Shown: one piece after another, positions 20,318 to 29,373 of the stretch
Position numbering within the stretch: position 1 is the stretch's first letter
Layout of the letters: each line of letters opens with the position of its first letter
Assembly: GCA_017555965.1 (NCBI GenBank)
Contig: JAFZFH010000096.1
Coordinates: 1-45,795, forward strand
Direction: 5' to 3'
From: Bacteroidales bacterium
Lineage (GTDB): Bacteria; Bacteroidota; Bacteroidia; Bacteroidales; UBA932
DNA length: 45,795 nucleotides
Position numbers and translations under genes: made by a program
The notes under the pieces: model-generated
The model's database searches: none
Told to the model about the DNA's origin: nothing
The model's input: only the letters and a program-made list of their open reading frames with translations

Positions 20318-20351
20318 GTCGGAGGTCCTGTAAGGGGCCTCCGACTTTTTT
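20318..20351 (+). terminator. Rho-independent terminator of the xus operon
   Basis: An 11-pair stem (GTCGGAGGTCC with GGGCCTCCGAC, one G-U pair) and a short loop are followed directly by TTTTTT. It lies 21 bases after the GH10 stop and separates the two large operons. Confidence 0.9.
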
Positions 20352-20357
20352 ATATGC

Positions 20358-20388
20358 TTGACTATGTGGGAATAATTGCTTATTTTTG
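20358..20388 (+). promoter_or_regulatory. Predicted promoter of the second xylan operon
   Basis: TTG at 20358-20360 and TATTTTTG at 20381-20388 are separated by 20 bases and match the Bacteroidetes -33/-7 pattern. It lies just after the upstream terminator. Because it overlaps the first codons of the longest open frame, it supports the ATG at 20415 as the start of the next gene. Confidence 0.5.
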
Positions 20389-20414
20389 TAGGATTAACAC
20401 TACGAATTATAACC

Positions 20415-21881
20415 ATGAGCATATATATAAGGAAGTCTCTGTCACAGCTGCTTTTATCTTTCGTATCAGTTCTTGCTGTGTCATGTTCTTCATGGATGAA
20501 TCCGGAATCTGTTCTGGATGTTGAACCGGATGTTTTTCCGGATTATAAGGGAGTGACCATCCCGTGCAATATTGCACCGATGAATTTTATGGTAGAAGGC
20601 GCCGACAGGATCCAGACTGTCATTTCTGTTGATGGGCAGGAGAAGATAAAGGTGGCCGGCAAGGATGGCGTCATCAACATTCCGTTAAAGGAATGGCGTG
20701 CTCTGATGGAGCATAATCGTGACTCCAGACTCGAAGTTCAGGTATCTGTGTGGACAGAGGAATTCCCTCATGGAGCCACATACAGACCGTTTGTCATGAA
20801 TGTCGTCAAAGATGAAATCGATCCATGGATTTCTTATCGTCTGATTGAGCCGGGTTATGTCGGCTGGCGACAGTTGGGAATCTATCAGAGAGAGCTTGCT
20901 TCTTTTGATGAATCTGCAATCGTTTCTAACCATGCCTCTAATACGACATGCATAAACTGTCATAATTATCCGTCATATTCTTCCGAAAGCATGATGTTTC
21001 ATGCCAGAGGAGCGAACGGAGGTACTATTATCTATACCGACGGTGAGTATAAGAAGGTAGACTTCAAGAGCATCGGCCCAAAGAAGAATGCCACATATCC
21101 GGCATGGCATCCGGAAGGCAGATTCATTGCCTTTTCTTCAAACACAACCCATCAGATCTTCTTTGCTGAGGGAAATCATCCTATTGAAGTGTTCGATACA
21201 GCTTCAGACCTCATGTTATATGATATAAAGACGGGAGAAGTCCTGACTGATCCTAGATTCATGACAGAGGAGTCATTGGAAACTTTCCCTTCGTGGTCTC
21301 CTGACGGCAGATATCTGTACTTTGTGTCATATAAGGCGAAGTCGCTTCCGGTTCATTTTAACCCGTCGATCAGATATGATCTTTATAGAGTGTCTTTCGA
21401 CCCGATGACAGGAATGTTCGGAGATGAGATAGAGACTCTCTACGACTCATCAGTTCTGGGTGGAAGTGTTTCATATCCACGCGTATCTCCTGATGGCAGC
21501 AAGCTTCTATATACGTGGGCGGAATATGGAACATTCCCGATCTGGCATGCTGAAGCCGAGCTTCAGATGCTCGATCTGGAGACAAGCGAGCAGGTAGACC
21601 TCTCGGTGTGGAATGATCCTGCTGAGGCCGACAGCTACCATTCATGGTCTTCCGACGGAAGATGGGTGATATATGGAAGCCGCAGAATCGATGGCAGACA
21701 CACTCGTCTGTATATAGCTTATTATGACCATGAAGGAAATCCTCATAAACCGTTCCTGTTGCCACAGGAAGATCCGCGATATAATTTCTGGAGATTGAAG
21801 TCGTACAACGTTCCGGAATTCATCTCCGGTAAAGTGAGCCTTCCGGATGAGGTTGCCGACCTTTTTTATTCTGAAGATTAA
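20415..21881 (+). CDS. PD40/TolB-like propeller lipoprotein with a CxxCH motif (copy 1)
   Basis: The longest frame starts at a TTG (20376), but the ATG at 20415 gives a lipoprotein signal, MSIYIRKSLSQLLLSFVSVLAVSC (Cys24). The 488-residue protein has an N-terminal domain with VFPDYKGVTIPCNIAPMNF and the motif CINCH at residues 179-183, as in haem c attachment sites. A propeller with four PD40-type repeats follows: AWHPEGRFIAFSS, SWSPDGRYLYFVS, RVSPDGSKLLYTW and SWSSDGRWVIYGS. No function is established that I know of. The gene at 24782 is a clear paralogue with the same layout and a CVNCH motif. It is the first gene of an operon that also encodes GH5 and GH10 enzymes. An envelope location is certain from the signal; haem binding is only a possibility. 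Confidence 0.8.
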   Translation: MSIYIRKSLSQLLLSFVSVLAVSCSSWMNPESVLDVEPDVFPDYKGVTIPCNIAPMNFMVEGADRIQTVISVDGQEKIKVAGKDGVINIPLKEWRALMEHNRDSRLEVQVSVWTEEFPHGATYRPFVMNVVKDEIDPWISYRLIEPGYVGWRQLGIYQRELASFDESAIVSNHASNTTCINCHNYPSYSSESMMFHARGANGGTIIYTDGEYKKVDFKSIGPKKNATYPAWHPEGRFIAFSSNTTHQIFFAEGNHPIEVFDTASDLMLYDIKTGEVLTDPRFMTEESLETFPSWSPDGRYLYFVSYKAKSLPVHFNPSIRYDLYRVSFDPMTGMFGDEIETLYDSSVLGGSVSYPRVSPDGSKLLYTWAEYGTFPIWHAEAELQMLDLETSEQVDLSVWNDPAEADSYHSWSSDGRWVIYGSRRIDGRHTRLYIAYYDHEGNPHKPFLLPQEDPRYNFWRLKSYNVPEFISGKVSLPDEVADLFYSED

Positions 21882-21893
21882 AACTGCATTGAG

Positions 21894-23297
21894 ATGAGGA
21901 AATACATATACATACTGTTTTTTGTTTTCTTGTGGGCAATGTGGTATTTTGCCTACCCATACTTCCTTATATGGTTGGAGGGATTCAGCTGTTTTTCTAC
22001 AGTTCCTGACTTTACAACGATATATTTTGACCTTCCGGAGGATATTTTCAGATACATGGGAGCGTTCCTGCTTCAGTTTTATGCACATCCGGTCATAGGT
22101 GCAGCCATTCAGGCTATGTTGCCGGTGCTGTTTGTGCTCTGTGTGTCTTCAGTCATCAGACGATTGTTCAAAGAATCTGAAGGAATGCTGTGGATAGCTT
22201 TTGCTGCCCTTCCTGTATATGTCCATTATCAGATGAGTGACCTGACGCTCACAAGATCTTTGACAATATTGTTCGCAGCGGTTGCTGTGTCATTGATTGT
22301 ATGGCTGTCTGCACTTGCCGGAAAACCTTTCAGGAAAGTGCCTGAAATCATCCGCAACAGATATGTCTCTCTGGTCCTTCTGATTGTTTCGGCTGTGACA
22401 ACTTTCTTTGTCATCACTGACTCAGGATCCATGGGACGTGAATATGAGGATATTGCCCATCTTGAGTACCTTGCAGAAAATGGTGAATGGAATGAGATCC
22501 TGGAAATCGTTTCCGCTCAGGATGCTGTCAGGAATGAATACAAGCGCAAGTATGTGCTTCTTGCATTGGTTCAGACCGGCAAGTTGCCTGATTATGCATT
22601 CAGCTACGGACTTTCATCGTCGGAAGACTTTATGTTCTACACTGTTCAGGAACCATTCTGTCTGGCCTTCAATGTGCTGTTCTACCGCAGTCTGGGCATG
22701 AATAATCCGGCAGTCTATCATCTGTATCAGCAGGCAATACAGTCGTTTCCGGGTATGAGCTTTGATGTTTTGAGGAATCTGGCTGACATCTATCTTGAAC
22801 AGAAGGATTATGATCTGGCCAGAAAGTATATGGATATCCTTGCTCATTCCTCATGTCACGGAAAATGGCTTAAGGAGCGCCTTCCTGTACTTGAATCCAT
22901 TCGAGATGAAGAACCTGTATCACACATCACAGGAGCGCCATTTATTCTGGAGTCATTCCTTCCCGATATTTCATCCATGGTAGACAGGTATCCGAATGAT
23001 AATAGATTTTCGGACTATCTCCTGTGTGGTGTGCTTGCTGAAAAGGACGGAAATACATTCTATAACATATTCAATATCGTAGCAAATTCTCTTTATTCCA
23101 GTGGAAAACAGATTCCTGTCCTTTACCAGGAAGCCCTTCTGCTGATTGCGAGCAAGGAACCGGATATCTTGAATATGTACAGGATAGACGAGGAAGTCTG
23201 GAAGAAATTTTCAGATTTTACAAACCTGATGAGCAGCGGAAAGACATCACAGGCCAAAAGGAAATATGCCGGTACTTACTGGGCTTATGTATACTAA
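21894..23297 (+). CDS. Polytopic membrane protein, DUF6057-like (copy 1)
   Basis: This 467-residue protein starts 12 bases after the preceding lipoprotein gene. The first 180 residues hold about five hydrophobic segments, beginning with YIYILFFVFLWAMWYFAYPYF and including LPVLFVLCVSSVI and YVSLVLLIVSAVTTFF. The remaining 290 residues are soluble and helical, with LEYLAENGEWNEILEI and LADIYLEQKDYDLARKY segments that look like tetratricopeptide repeats. The overall pattern resembles the Bacteroidetes family DUF6057, as best I can recall; I cannot check the assignment here. The next gene has the same layout. It has no known reaction. Its tight spacing with lipoproteins carrying propellers suggests an inner-membrane partner for them. 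Confidence 0.65.
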   Translation: MRKYIYILFFVFLWAMWYFAYPYFLIWLEGFSCFSTVPDFTTIYFDLPEDIFRYMGAFLLQFYAHPVIGAAIQAMLPVLFVLCVSSVIRRLFKESEGMLWIAFAALPVYVHYQMSDLTLTRSLTILFAAVAVSLIVWLSALAGKPFRKVPEIIRNRYVSLVLLIVSAVTTFFVITDSGSMGREYEDIAHLEYLAENGEWNEILEIVSAQDAVRNEYKRKYVLLALVQTGKLPDYAFSYGLSSSEDFMFYTVQEPFCLAFNVLFYRSLGMNNPAVYHLYQQAIQSFPGMSFDVLRNLADIYLEQKDYDLARKYMDILAHSSCHGKWLKERLPVLESIRDEEPVSHITGAPFILESFLPDISSMVDRYPNDNRFSDYLLCGVLAEKDGNTFYNIFNIVANSLYSSGKQIPVLYQEALLLIASKEPDILNMYRIDEEVWKKFSDFTNLMSSGKTSQAKRKYAGTYWAYVY

Positions 23298-23300
23298 CCG

Positions 23301-24785
23301 ATGAAGAAAAACTTTAAAATAATAATACTATGTGCTGTCATCCTCTGTATGGCGGCAGGAATCCATTTTACCCAGGAATTCCGCTTCTATAACATCGAGA
23401 GCAACGACCTCTTTCTGTATGACTGGCCGGACATCCTGGCTAAGCTGATGAATACTGGAGGACTGGCTTCAATGACCGCATCCTTCCTTACCCAGTTCAT
23501 GAGGATCCCGTTTGCAGGAACCGTAATAGTTTCTGCTATATATGTGCTTGCGGCATTTCTTCTCTATAAGACTCTCGTCCGCATCGCAAAGACAAAGTCC
23601 ATGGCAGGATTCTCCCTGCTTCCGGCAGCCTTCCTTTTCCTCTGCATGGAAAATGACTATTACAGATTCCAGGGACATGTCGCATTTGTCATGATGCTTG
23701 CGGCACTGTATGCATATGTGTCTGTAGACAAGGAAAAATTACGTTACATTGCAGGAATAATCATCGTTCCCTCGCTCTACTATCTCGCTGGTAGCGTGTC
23801 CATGGTCTTCGCCGTATCAGCTCTTGTCTATGAAATAGTTACGACAGGCGTGAAGGGATTCAAGGCTCTTGCGTATCCGGTCGTTTTCGGTGCGACTGCA
23901 TTGATCTGCGTCAAGACTTCGATGGTCAGCAGTTGGGAACATGCGATATCGCCGTTCATGTATTATGACTGGCCGTCAACATATTATTTCCCGATATATG
24001 CATGGGCCATCGTGCCTATACTGATTCTTGCCGCATGGGTGGTGTCACGTATGGATATGAAGGAATCCTTCATCAAGGTCCTGATCGGAACAGGAATCTT
24101 CTTTTCGTTCTTTGTCGCAGGAAATCTCTATTCGCAGGTTCACAACAGAACCTTCTATCGTCTTATCCAGGAACAGTATTGGGCTGAAAATGAGGATTGG
24201 GACAGAATCATAAGTACAGCTGACCGCAGGCAGCCTACCTTCCTTGTCAGCTATCTGAACCTGGCACTTGCAAATAAAGGACAGCTTGTCCAGAACTTCA
24301 GATACTACAATCCGCAGGATCTGTCCAGCCTGATGTATCCGACCCCGAATCTCAAGACAGGACTTTCGCTCCAGAGTACCGTATACCAGGCATGGGGTTA
24401 TCTCGGCTCTGCCCGAAAGGCAGCCTTTGACGGAAACGTCGTGACCCCAGGTTCGAGACATCCGCGTCAGCTTCAGTCGCTCATCAGGATAAATCTGGTG
24501 CTGGGAGCACATGATGTCGCTGAAAAATATATGAACCTCCTTGAAAAGACCCTGTTCTACAGAGGTTGGGCTGTCGATATGAGGAAATATCTCGGCGACG
24601 TAGAGGCGATCAAAGGAGATAAGGTGATGGGAATGATGTACGCATCCATTCCTCTGACAGACGAATATGCGAGATATGAAGGAGTCGTGGGAGATATGAG
24701 GGACATCTTCGAGGCATGTCCGTCGAATGTCATCCTGTCTCAGTTCTATGAGTTGTACAAAATATTGGAGGAGGCGCAGCGATGA
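23301..24785 (+). CDS. Polytopic membrane protein, DUF6057-like (copy 2)
   Basis: This 494-residue protein begins three bases after its neighbour, so the two are probably translated together. It has about eight hydrophobic segments in the first 280 residues, among them IIILCAVILCMAAGIHF, TVIVSAIYVLAAFLLY, YYFPIYAWAIVPILILAAWVV and VLIGTGIFFSFFVAGNL. A soluble helical tail of about 210 residues follows, with TPR-like pieces (WAENEDWDRIISTADRRQPTFLVSYLNLALANKGQL, in part). Copy 1 and copy 2 share layout and the LFLYDW/FYNIE style of N-terminus only loosely, so they are diverged relatives. The stop overlaps the start of the next gene by four bases. Function is unknown. Confidence 0.65.
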   Translation: MKKNFKIIILCAVILCMAAGIHFTQEFRFYNIESNDLFLYDWPDILAKLMNTGGLASMTASFLTQFMRIPFAGTVIVSAIYVLAAFLLYKTLVRIAKTKSMAGFSLLPAAFLFLCMENDYYRFQGHVAFVMMLAALYAYVSVDKEKLRYIAGIIIVPSLYYLAGSVSMVFAVSALVYEIVTTGVKGFKALAYPVVFGATALICVKTSMVSSWEHAISPFMYYDWPSTYYFPIYAWAIVPILILAAWVVSRMDMKESFIKVLIGTGIFFSFFVAGNLYSQVHNRTFYRLIQEQYWAENEDWDRIISTADRRQPTFLVSYLNLALANKGQLVQNFRYYNPQDLSSLMYPTPNLKTGLSLQSTVYQAWGYLGSARKAAFDGNVVTPGSRHPRQLQSLIRINLVLGAHDVAEKYMNLLEKTLFYRGWAVDMRKYLGDVEAIKGDKVMGMMYASIPLTDEYARYEGVVGDMRDIFEACPSNVILSQFYELYKILEEAQR

Positions 24786-26254
24786 AGAAAATGTTGATGC
24801 TTGTCATGATCTTGAGCGGAATCATCTGTTCCTGCTCTCATGATATCACAGTCGAAGAATATAAGTCCATATCTCCGGTCGTATTCCCGGACTACAAGGA
24901 TGTGGTCATACCGTCGAATGTCGCACCGATGAACTTCGTGGTCGAAGCACCGGCAGGAAAGATGGTCCTGAAGCTCGAGCACGGTGGGGAAGTGGATTAT
25001 CTTGCAGTCAAAGATGGAGAAGTGTCTTTCGGAAAGCGCTTCTGGAACTCGTTGATGGAGAAGTCTCGAGGCGGCCGCATCACGTTTACACTTTGTGTGA
25101 AGGAGGACGGCAAGTGGATAGGATATGAACCTTTTACCATGACAGTCGCAGAGGAAGACATGGATCCGTACCTTGCGTACAGACTCATACCTCCGGGATA
25201 TACGATGTGGAAGGAGATGAGCATCTGTCAGAGAAACCTCGAGAACTATAAGGAAAGCCGTATATACAGTAATCTTCAGGGACGAGGAAACTGTGTGAAC
25301 TGCCATTCTTTCAGAGACAGGGATCCGGACTACATGCTTTTCCATCTGCGTTCTGAACTTGGCGGTACTTATATCTTCCGAAACGGCGTCAAGGAAAAGC
25401 TTGACACAAAGACAGATAATACCATTTCTCCACTTGTATATCCTTACTGGCATACCACAGGAAACTATGTGGCCTTTACAGTAAACACTACAAATGAGGT
25501 CGTACATACCAAGAACATAAATGTCGTGGAAGTGGTGGATGAGGTGTCGGATGTAGTTGTGTATGACGTGAACGCACACGAGATTGTGACAGCTGATGTC
25601 CTCAGCTCCGATGATTCATTCGAGACCTTCCCGACATTCTCGCCAGACGGCAGAAGTCTCTATTTCTGCAGTGCTGCATCTGTGGCACCTATGCCTGCGA
25701 AATTCAGGGGAGCAAAATACAGCCTCTGCAGAGTGGACTTCAATCCTGAAGACTGCTCGTTCGGTACTCAGGTGGACACTCTCTATAATGCCCGAATTGA
25801 AGACAGAAGCGTATCCTTCCCAAGAATCTCTCCGGACGGAAGATTCCTTGTGTTCGCCTTGAGCAACTACGGCAACTTCTCGATCTGGCATAAGGATTCA
25901 GACCTTTATTCTGTAGATCTTACGACCGGAGAAGTGTCTCCGATGACCGCGCTGAACAGCGACGATGTGGAAAGCTACCACTCTTGGAGCAGCAACAGCA
26001 GATGGCTGGTATTCAGCAGCCGAAGAGACGACGGATTGTATACAAAACCTTATTTCTCCTATATTGACCGCGAAGGAAATGCTCATAAGCCGTTCCTTCT
26101 GCCACAGAAGAGTCCCCGCAGATACTATGATTCTCAGATGTATGCCTACAATATTCCTGAGTTTGTCAGCGGAAAGGTGGGAGTGAACGGAAGCGAAATA
26201 GCAGAATTTGCGCGTGAGGGCAAGGCGATGAAGTTGGGTTACAGAAGAAAATGA
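24782..26254 (+). CDS. PD40/TolB-like propeller lipoprotein with a CxxCH motif (copy 2)
   Basis: This 490-residue lipoprotein (signal MKKMLMLVMILSGIICSC, Cys18) is a paralogue of the gene at 20415. Both share VFPDYKxVxIPxNxAPMNF near the N-terminus, PWISYRLIEPGY versus PYLAYRLIPPGY, a CxxCH motif (CVNCH at 171-175 here), PD40 repeats (TFSPDGRSLYFCS, RISPDGRFLVFAL, SWSSNSRWLVFSS) and an HKPFLLPQ segment close to the end. It overlaps the genes on both sides by four bases (ATGA), which indicates translational coupling. Its biochemical role is unknown. Conservation of the cysteine-histidine motif between diverged copies suggests that the motif matters. Haem attachment would require a cytochrome c maturation system, which is not in the window. 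Confidence 0.8.
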   Translation: MKKMLMLVMILSGIICSCSHDITVEEYKSISPVVFPDYKDVVIPSNVAPMNFVVEAPAGKMVLKLEHGGEVDYLAVKDGEVSFGKRFWNSLMEKSRGGRITFTLCVKEDGKWIGYEPFTMTVAEEDMDPYLAYRLIPPGYTMWKEMSICQRNLENYKESRIYSNLQGRGNCVNCHSFRDRDPDYMLFHLRSELGGTYIFRNGVKEKLDTKTDNTISPLVYPYWHTTGNYVAFTVNTTNEVVHTKNINVVEVVDEVSDVVVYDVNAHEIVTADVLSSDDSFETFPTFSPDGRSLYFCSAASVAPMPAKFRGAKYSLCRVDFNPEDCSFGTQVDTLYNARIEDRSVSFPRISPDGRFLVFALSNYGNFSIWHKDSDLYSVDLTTGEVSPMTALNSDDVESYHSWSSNSRWLVFSSRRDDGLYTKPYFSYIDREGNAHKPFLLPQKSPRRYYDSQMYAYNIPEFVSGKVGVNGSEIAEFAREGKAMKLGYRRK

Positions 26255-27366
26255 CAGGAATGAGATATAACAGATCAGAATATGACACAGCCTCAGTGCA
26301 GGTCTCCTCGTTTGAGACTGCAGGAGGTACAGGTGAGTACCACATGATGGTGCATGTCGCTGCAGAAGGTTCATTCGAAGAACAGCTGCAGGCGCTTCAT
26401 GCATCTTATGATGATGTGGCCTCAAAAATTAATGCGACCCCGATATTCATCAGATATTTTCTGAGCGATGCAGCAAATCAGGCAGAGGCCCTGAAGAGTG
26501 CATCTGAAGAACGTTGGAACTGTGCGGTGTCCGTAATCGGCCAGCCGCCGCTCGATGGCAGCAAGGTGGCGATGTGGGCCTACCTTGTATCTGACGTCAC
26601 TGATGTACGCGAAACGGACGGAATCTGGTCTGCGGACTACCTTGGTTGCAGACATCTTTGGTTCAGCAATGGATGTCATTGCGGAGGGGATTCGAAGGCG
26701 CAGACCGAAATGATATTGGATTCATATGCGCAGAAGATTGAATCAAAGGGATGCAGTATTCCGGATAATTGTCTGCGTACATGGTTCTTTGTGCAGGATG
26801 TGGATACGAACTATATGGGAGTCGTGGTCGGAAGAAAGGAACGTTTCCAGCAGATGGGCCTGACTGAGAAGACCCATTATCTTGCAAGCACCGGAATCGC
26901 CGGAACGAACGGATATAAGGATTCTCTGGTTTCGATGGATGCATATGCGGTCGAAGGCATCCCTGCCGAAAAGGTTACGTACCTGAAAGGATCCACCCAT
27001 CTCAACCCGACCCACGAATACGGCGTGACCTTCGAAAGAGGTACGGTGGTGGATTTTGCAGATAGAAGACATGTCCTCATTTCTGGAACGGCAAGCATCG
27101 ACAACCGTGGACAGATCGTCCATCCGGGAGATGTAAGGAAGCAGACCCTCCGTATGTGGGAGAATGTCGAGGTGCTTCTGGCAGAGGCCGGATGTGCATA
27201 TGAGGATGTCGTGCATATGATTGTGTATCTGAGAGATATCGCTGATTATGCTTCAGTCAGGTCGATGTATGAAGAACGTTTCCCTCAGCATCCGAAAGTA
27301 TTCGTGTGGGCACCTGTATGCCGCCCGGGCTGGCTTGTCGAGATGGAATGTATAGCTATTAAATGA
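26251..27366 (+). CDS. YjgF/Rid-superfamily protein, chorismatase (FkbO/Hyg5)-like layout
   Basis: This 371-residue protein has no signal peptide and should be cytoplasmic. The C-terminal 120 residues are a YjgF/Rid domain: HVLISGTASID, an amphipathic WENVEVLLAEAGCAYEDVVHM helix segment (in part), and the closing motif CRPGWLVEMECIAI. Arg358 is placed like the RidA substrate-binding arginine. The N-terminal half looks like a second, degenerate YjgF fold, and the linking segment TWFFVQDVDTNYMGVVVGRKE with LASTGIAG recalls chorismatases of the FkbO/Hyg5/XanB2 group, which have this length. It could therefore be a chorismate-cleaving enzyme, or a Rid-type deaminase acting on another small molecule. 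It overlaps the preceding gene by four bases and precedes the GH5 gene by ten. Why it belongs to a xylan operon is unclear. Confidence 0.7.
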   Translation: MTGMRYNRSEYDTASVQVSSFETAGGTGEYHMMVHVAAEGSFEEQLQALHASYDDVASKINATPIFIRYFLSDAANQAEALKSASEERWNCAVSVIGQPPLDGSKVAMWAYLVSDVTDVRETDGIWSADYLGCRHLWFSNGCHCGGDSKAQTEMILDSYAQKIESKGCSIPDNCLRTWFFVQDVDTNYMGVVVGRKERFQQMGLTEKTHYLASTGIAGTNGYKDSLVSMDAYAVEGIPAEKVTYLKGSTHLNPTHEYGVTFERGTVVDFADRRHVLISGTASIDNRGQIVHPGDVRKQTLRMWENVEVLLAEAGCAYEDVVHMIVYLRDIADYASVRSMYEERFPQHPKVFVWAPVCRPGWLVEMECIAIK

Positions 27367-27376
27367 CACTCATACT

Positions 27377-29365
27377 ATGAAGACCTTGCTTGAAAGATTT
27401 CTGGTAGCCCTTATGGTCGTCTTTGCACTTTGTTTTACTGCCTGCTCTCCGGATGATATACCGGAAACGGATAAGGAGGAGGAGAAGGGTGAGGTGAAAC
27501 CGCCATGGCACGATAAGGAGAACAATGAAGAGACTCCTGTCGATCCGGAACCGGAACCGGAGGATAACACACCTCTGGAACTGAATGTAGTCGGAAGGTA
27601 TCTCAAGGATGCTCAGGGCAATATCGTGAACCTCCACGGATTCGGACAGACATACAGTCCGTTCTTCAACAATAATGCATGGGGTAACTATGATGTGGAG
27701 GCATGTCTGCGCCATAACAAAGCCATGATCGACCAGCTGCTGGCAGCAGGATGGAGGATGAATTTTGTCCGAATGCATATGGACCCGTACTGGAGCGACG
27801 ATACATCAAAGCCGTCAGTCAGATACGAAGGGCATGAGCGCTTCTCCGAGGTGCGTTTCAGAAATTATCTTGACAAGGTATTTGTCCCTATGGCTGAATA
27901 TGCTATCAGCAAGGGACTTTATGTAGTCATGCGCCCTCCTGGAGTATCTCCGGATCTGATTGCGGTGAATGATGACTATCAGACTTTCCTTGAAAAGGTC
28001 TGGGATATCGTTTCGAAACATCCTAAACTCAAGAATAACGGTAAGGTCATGTTCGAGCTTGCCAACGAGCCGATCAACATCAAGGGTACAGACGGTACTG
28101 TGGGAAGCAGCGGTGATGCACACTTCCAGAGTGCTCAGATGTTTTTTCAAGCTGTGATTGACAAGATCCGCGGTAACAAGGCGCGTAACATCATCTGGGT
28201 GCCGGGTCTGGGATACCAGTCTCAGTATGCAGGATATGCGACACATCGCTTTACAGGAGAGAATATCGGATTTGCGATCCATGTGTATCCGGGATGGTAT
28301 AACAGTGATGCCGAAGTCGATCCTAACGAAAATGTCGGTGGCATCAGAGGCGGCGGATATGACGGTTTCCAGAGAGGTTGGGACGCTCAGATCAAGCCTG
28401 TGGCAGATTATGCTCCGATAATGGTGACCGAAATGGACTGGGCGCCAGCGAAATATGATTCATCATGGGGAAAGAGCGTAACCGGTATTGCAGGTGGTGA
28501 AGGCTTCGGTGCCAACTTCAAATACATTGCAGACAACTCAGGTAATGTAAGCTGGATGATCTTTACAAGCCAGGAACTTCTAGTGAATTTCAAGGATGTA
28601 CCCGGAACTCCTGGCAACTATACCTTCCTGAACGATCCTGAAGCATGTCCGTGGCCTGTATATCACTGGTTCAAGGAGTATGCAGGAGAAACTGTGTCAG
28701 AAGGAACTCTGACCGGTCTCGAGATAACAGGAGTCGGTGCTTCTCTTGACCTTAGACTTGGTGACAGCAGGAATCTTGTCGTAAAGGCATCGTATGCTGA
28801 CGGTTCTGCTGCAGCAGTCACTTCGAAGGCTGTGCTGAAAGTTGCTGATGAGAGTGTAGCAGTAATAGCCGGAAGCAAGCTCGTTGCAAAGAAGGAAGGC
28901 TCCACCAAACTGACTGTCTCATATACTTCGCAGGGTGGTGTGACCAAGACTCTGGAGGTTGCAGTAAGGGTGATAACTCCATTCCCTCTGACCAATGCGA
29001 TGTTCAATCCCTCGATATGGGAGACAGGCTCATTCGATGAAGCGACAAGGACTTTGATAACAGGTCAGTACGGTTTCGGAGGATGGCTGTATTCGGAAGG
29101 ATTGGATCTTTCTTCGTTCAAGACCTTGACTGTCGAACTCGGAAATGATAATGACAGTGCAGTATCGTTCAGACTGTTCGATAAGAACAACTACTGGAGC
29201 AATCCTGCAATGTATGATTTCGGAGATTCAAAGAAGGTTACAATTGACCTCCATAATATGAAGGATAAGGACGGAAACAAGATCAGTCCGGCACACTTGT
29301 ATATTGTGGGCTTCTGGTCATACGGTAACAAACCTATCATCATAGATAAGATAACCCTTCAGTAA
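27377..29365 (+). CDS. GH5 endo-glycanase (probable xylanase) lipoprotein with Ig-like domain
   Basis: This 662-residue lipoprotein has Cys23 in CFTAC, followed by the acidic stretch SPDDIPETDKEEE that should send it to the cell surface, then a Pro/Glu linker to residue 72. The GH5 barrel (about 72-440) has LKDAQGNIVNLHGFG, FVRMHMDPYW, acid/base Glu231 in FELANEP and nucleophile Glu352 in VTEMDW. A bacterial Ig-like (BIG2) domain follows (about 445-535), and a C-terminal jelly-roll (about 537-662) may bind carbohydrate. Family GH5 includes cellulases, mannanases and xylanases; the setting makes xylanase (for example subfamily 21) most likely, but I cannot assign the subfamily. The N-terminal 60 residues closely resemble those of the next gene. 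Confidence 0.85.
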   Translation: MKTLLERFLVALMVVFALCFTACSPDDIPETDKEEEKGEVKPPWHDKENNEETPVDPEPEPEDNTPLELNVVGRYLKDAQGNIVNLHGFGQTYSPFFNNNAWGNYDVEACLRHNKAMIDQLLAAGWRMNFVRMHMDPYWSDDTSKPSVRYEGHERFSEVRFRNYLDKVFVPMAEYAISKGLYVVMRPPGVSPDLIAVNDDYQTFLEKVWDIVSKHPKLKNNGKVMFELANEPINIKGTDGTVGSSGDAHFQSAQMFFQAVIDKIRGNKARNIIWVPGLGYQSQYAGYATHRFTGENIGFAIHVYPGWYNSDAEVDPNENVGGIRGGGYDGFQRGWDAQIKPVADYAPIMVTEMDWAPAKYDSSWGKSVTGIAGGEGFGANFKYIADNSGNVSWMIFTSQELLVNFKDVPGTPGNYTFLNDPEACPWPVYHWFKEYAGETVSEGTLTGLEITGVGASLDLRLGDSRNLVVKASYADGSAAAVTSKAVLKVADESVAVIAGSKLVAKKEGSTKLTVSYTSQGGVTKTLEVAVRVITPFPLTNAMFNPSIWETGSFDEATRTLITGQYGFGGWLYSEGLDLSSFKTLTVELGNDNDSAVSFRLFDKNNYWSNPAMYDFGDSKKVTIDLHNMKDKDGNKISPAHLYIVGFWSYGNKPIIIDKITLQ

Positions 29366-29373
29366 TCTGAACC

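Noticed and set aside
20376-20414. N-terminal extension of the first propeller lipoprotein from the TTG at 20376
   Set aside because: The extension overlaps the predicted -7 promoter element and spoils the lipoprotein signal peptide; the ATG at 20415 is better.
24746-25579. 277-codon open frame antisense to the second propeller lipoprotein gene
   Set aside because: It is a shadow of the sense gene. The Cys/His-rich translation looks like reversed coding sequence and has no family pattern.
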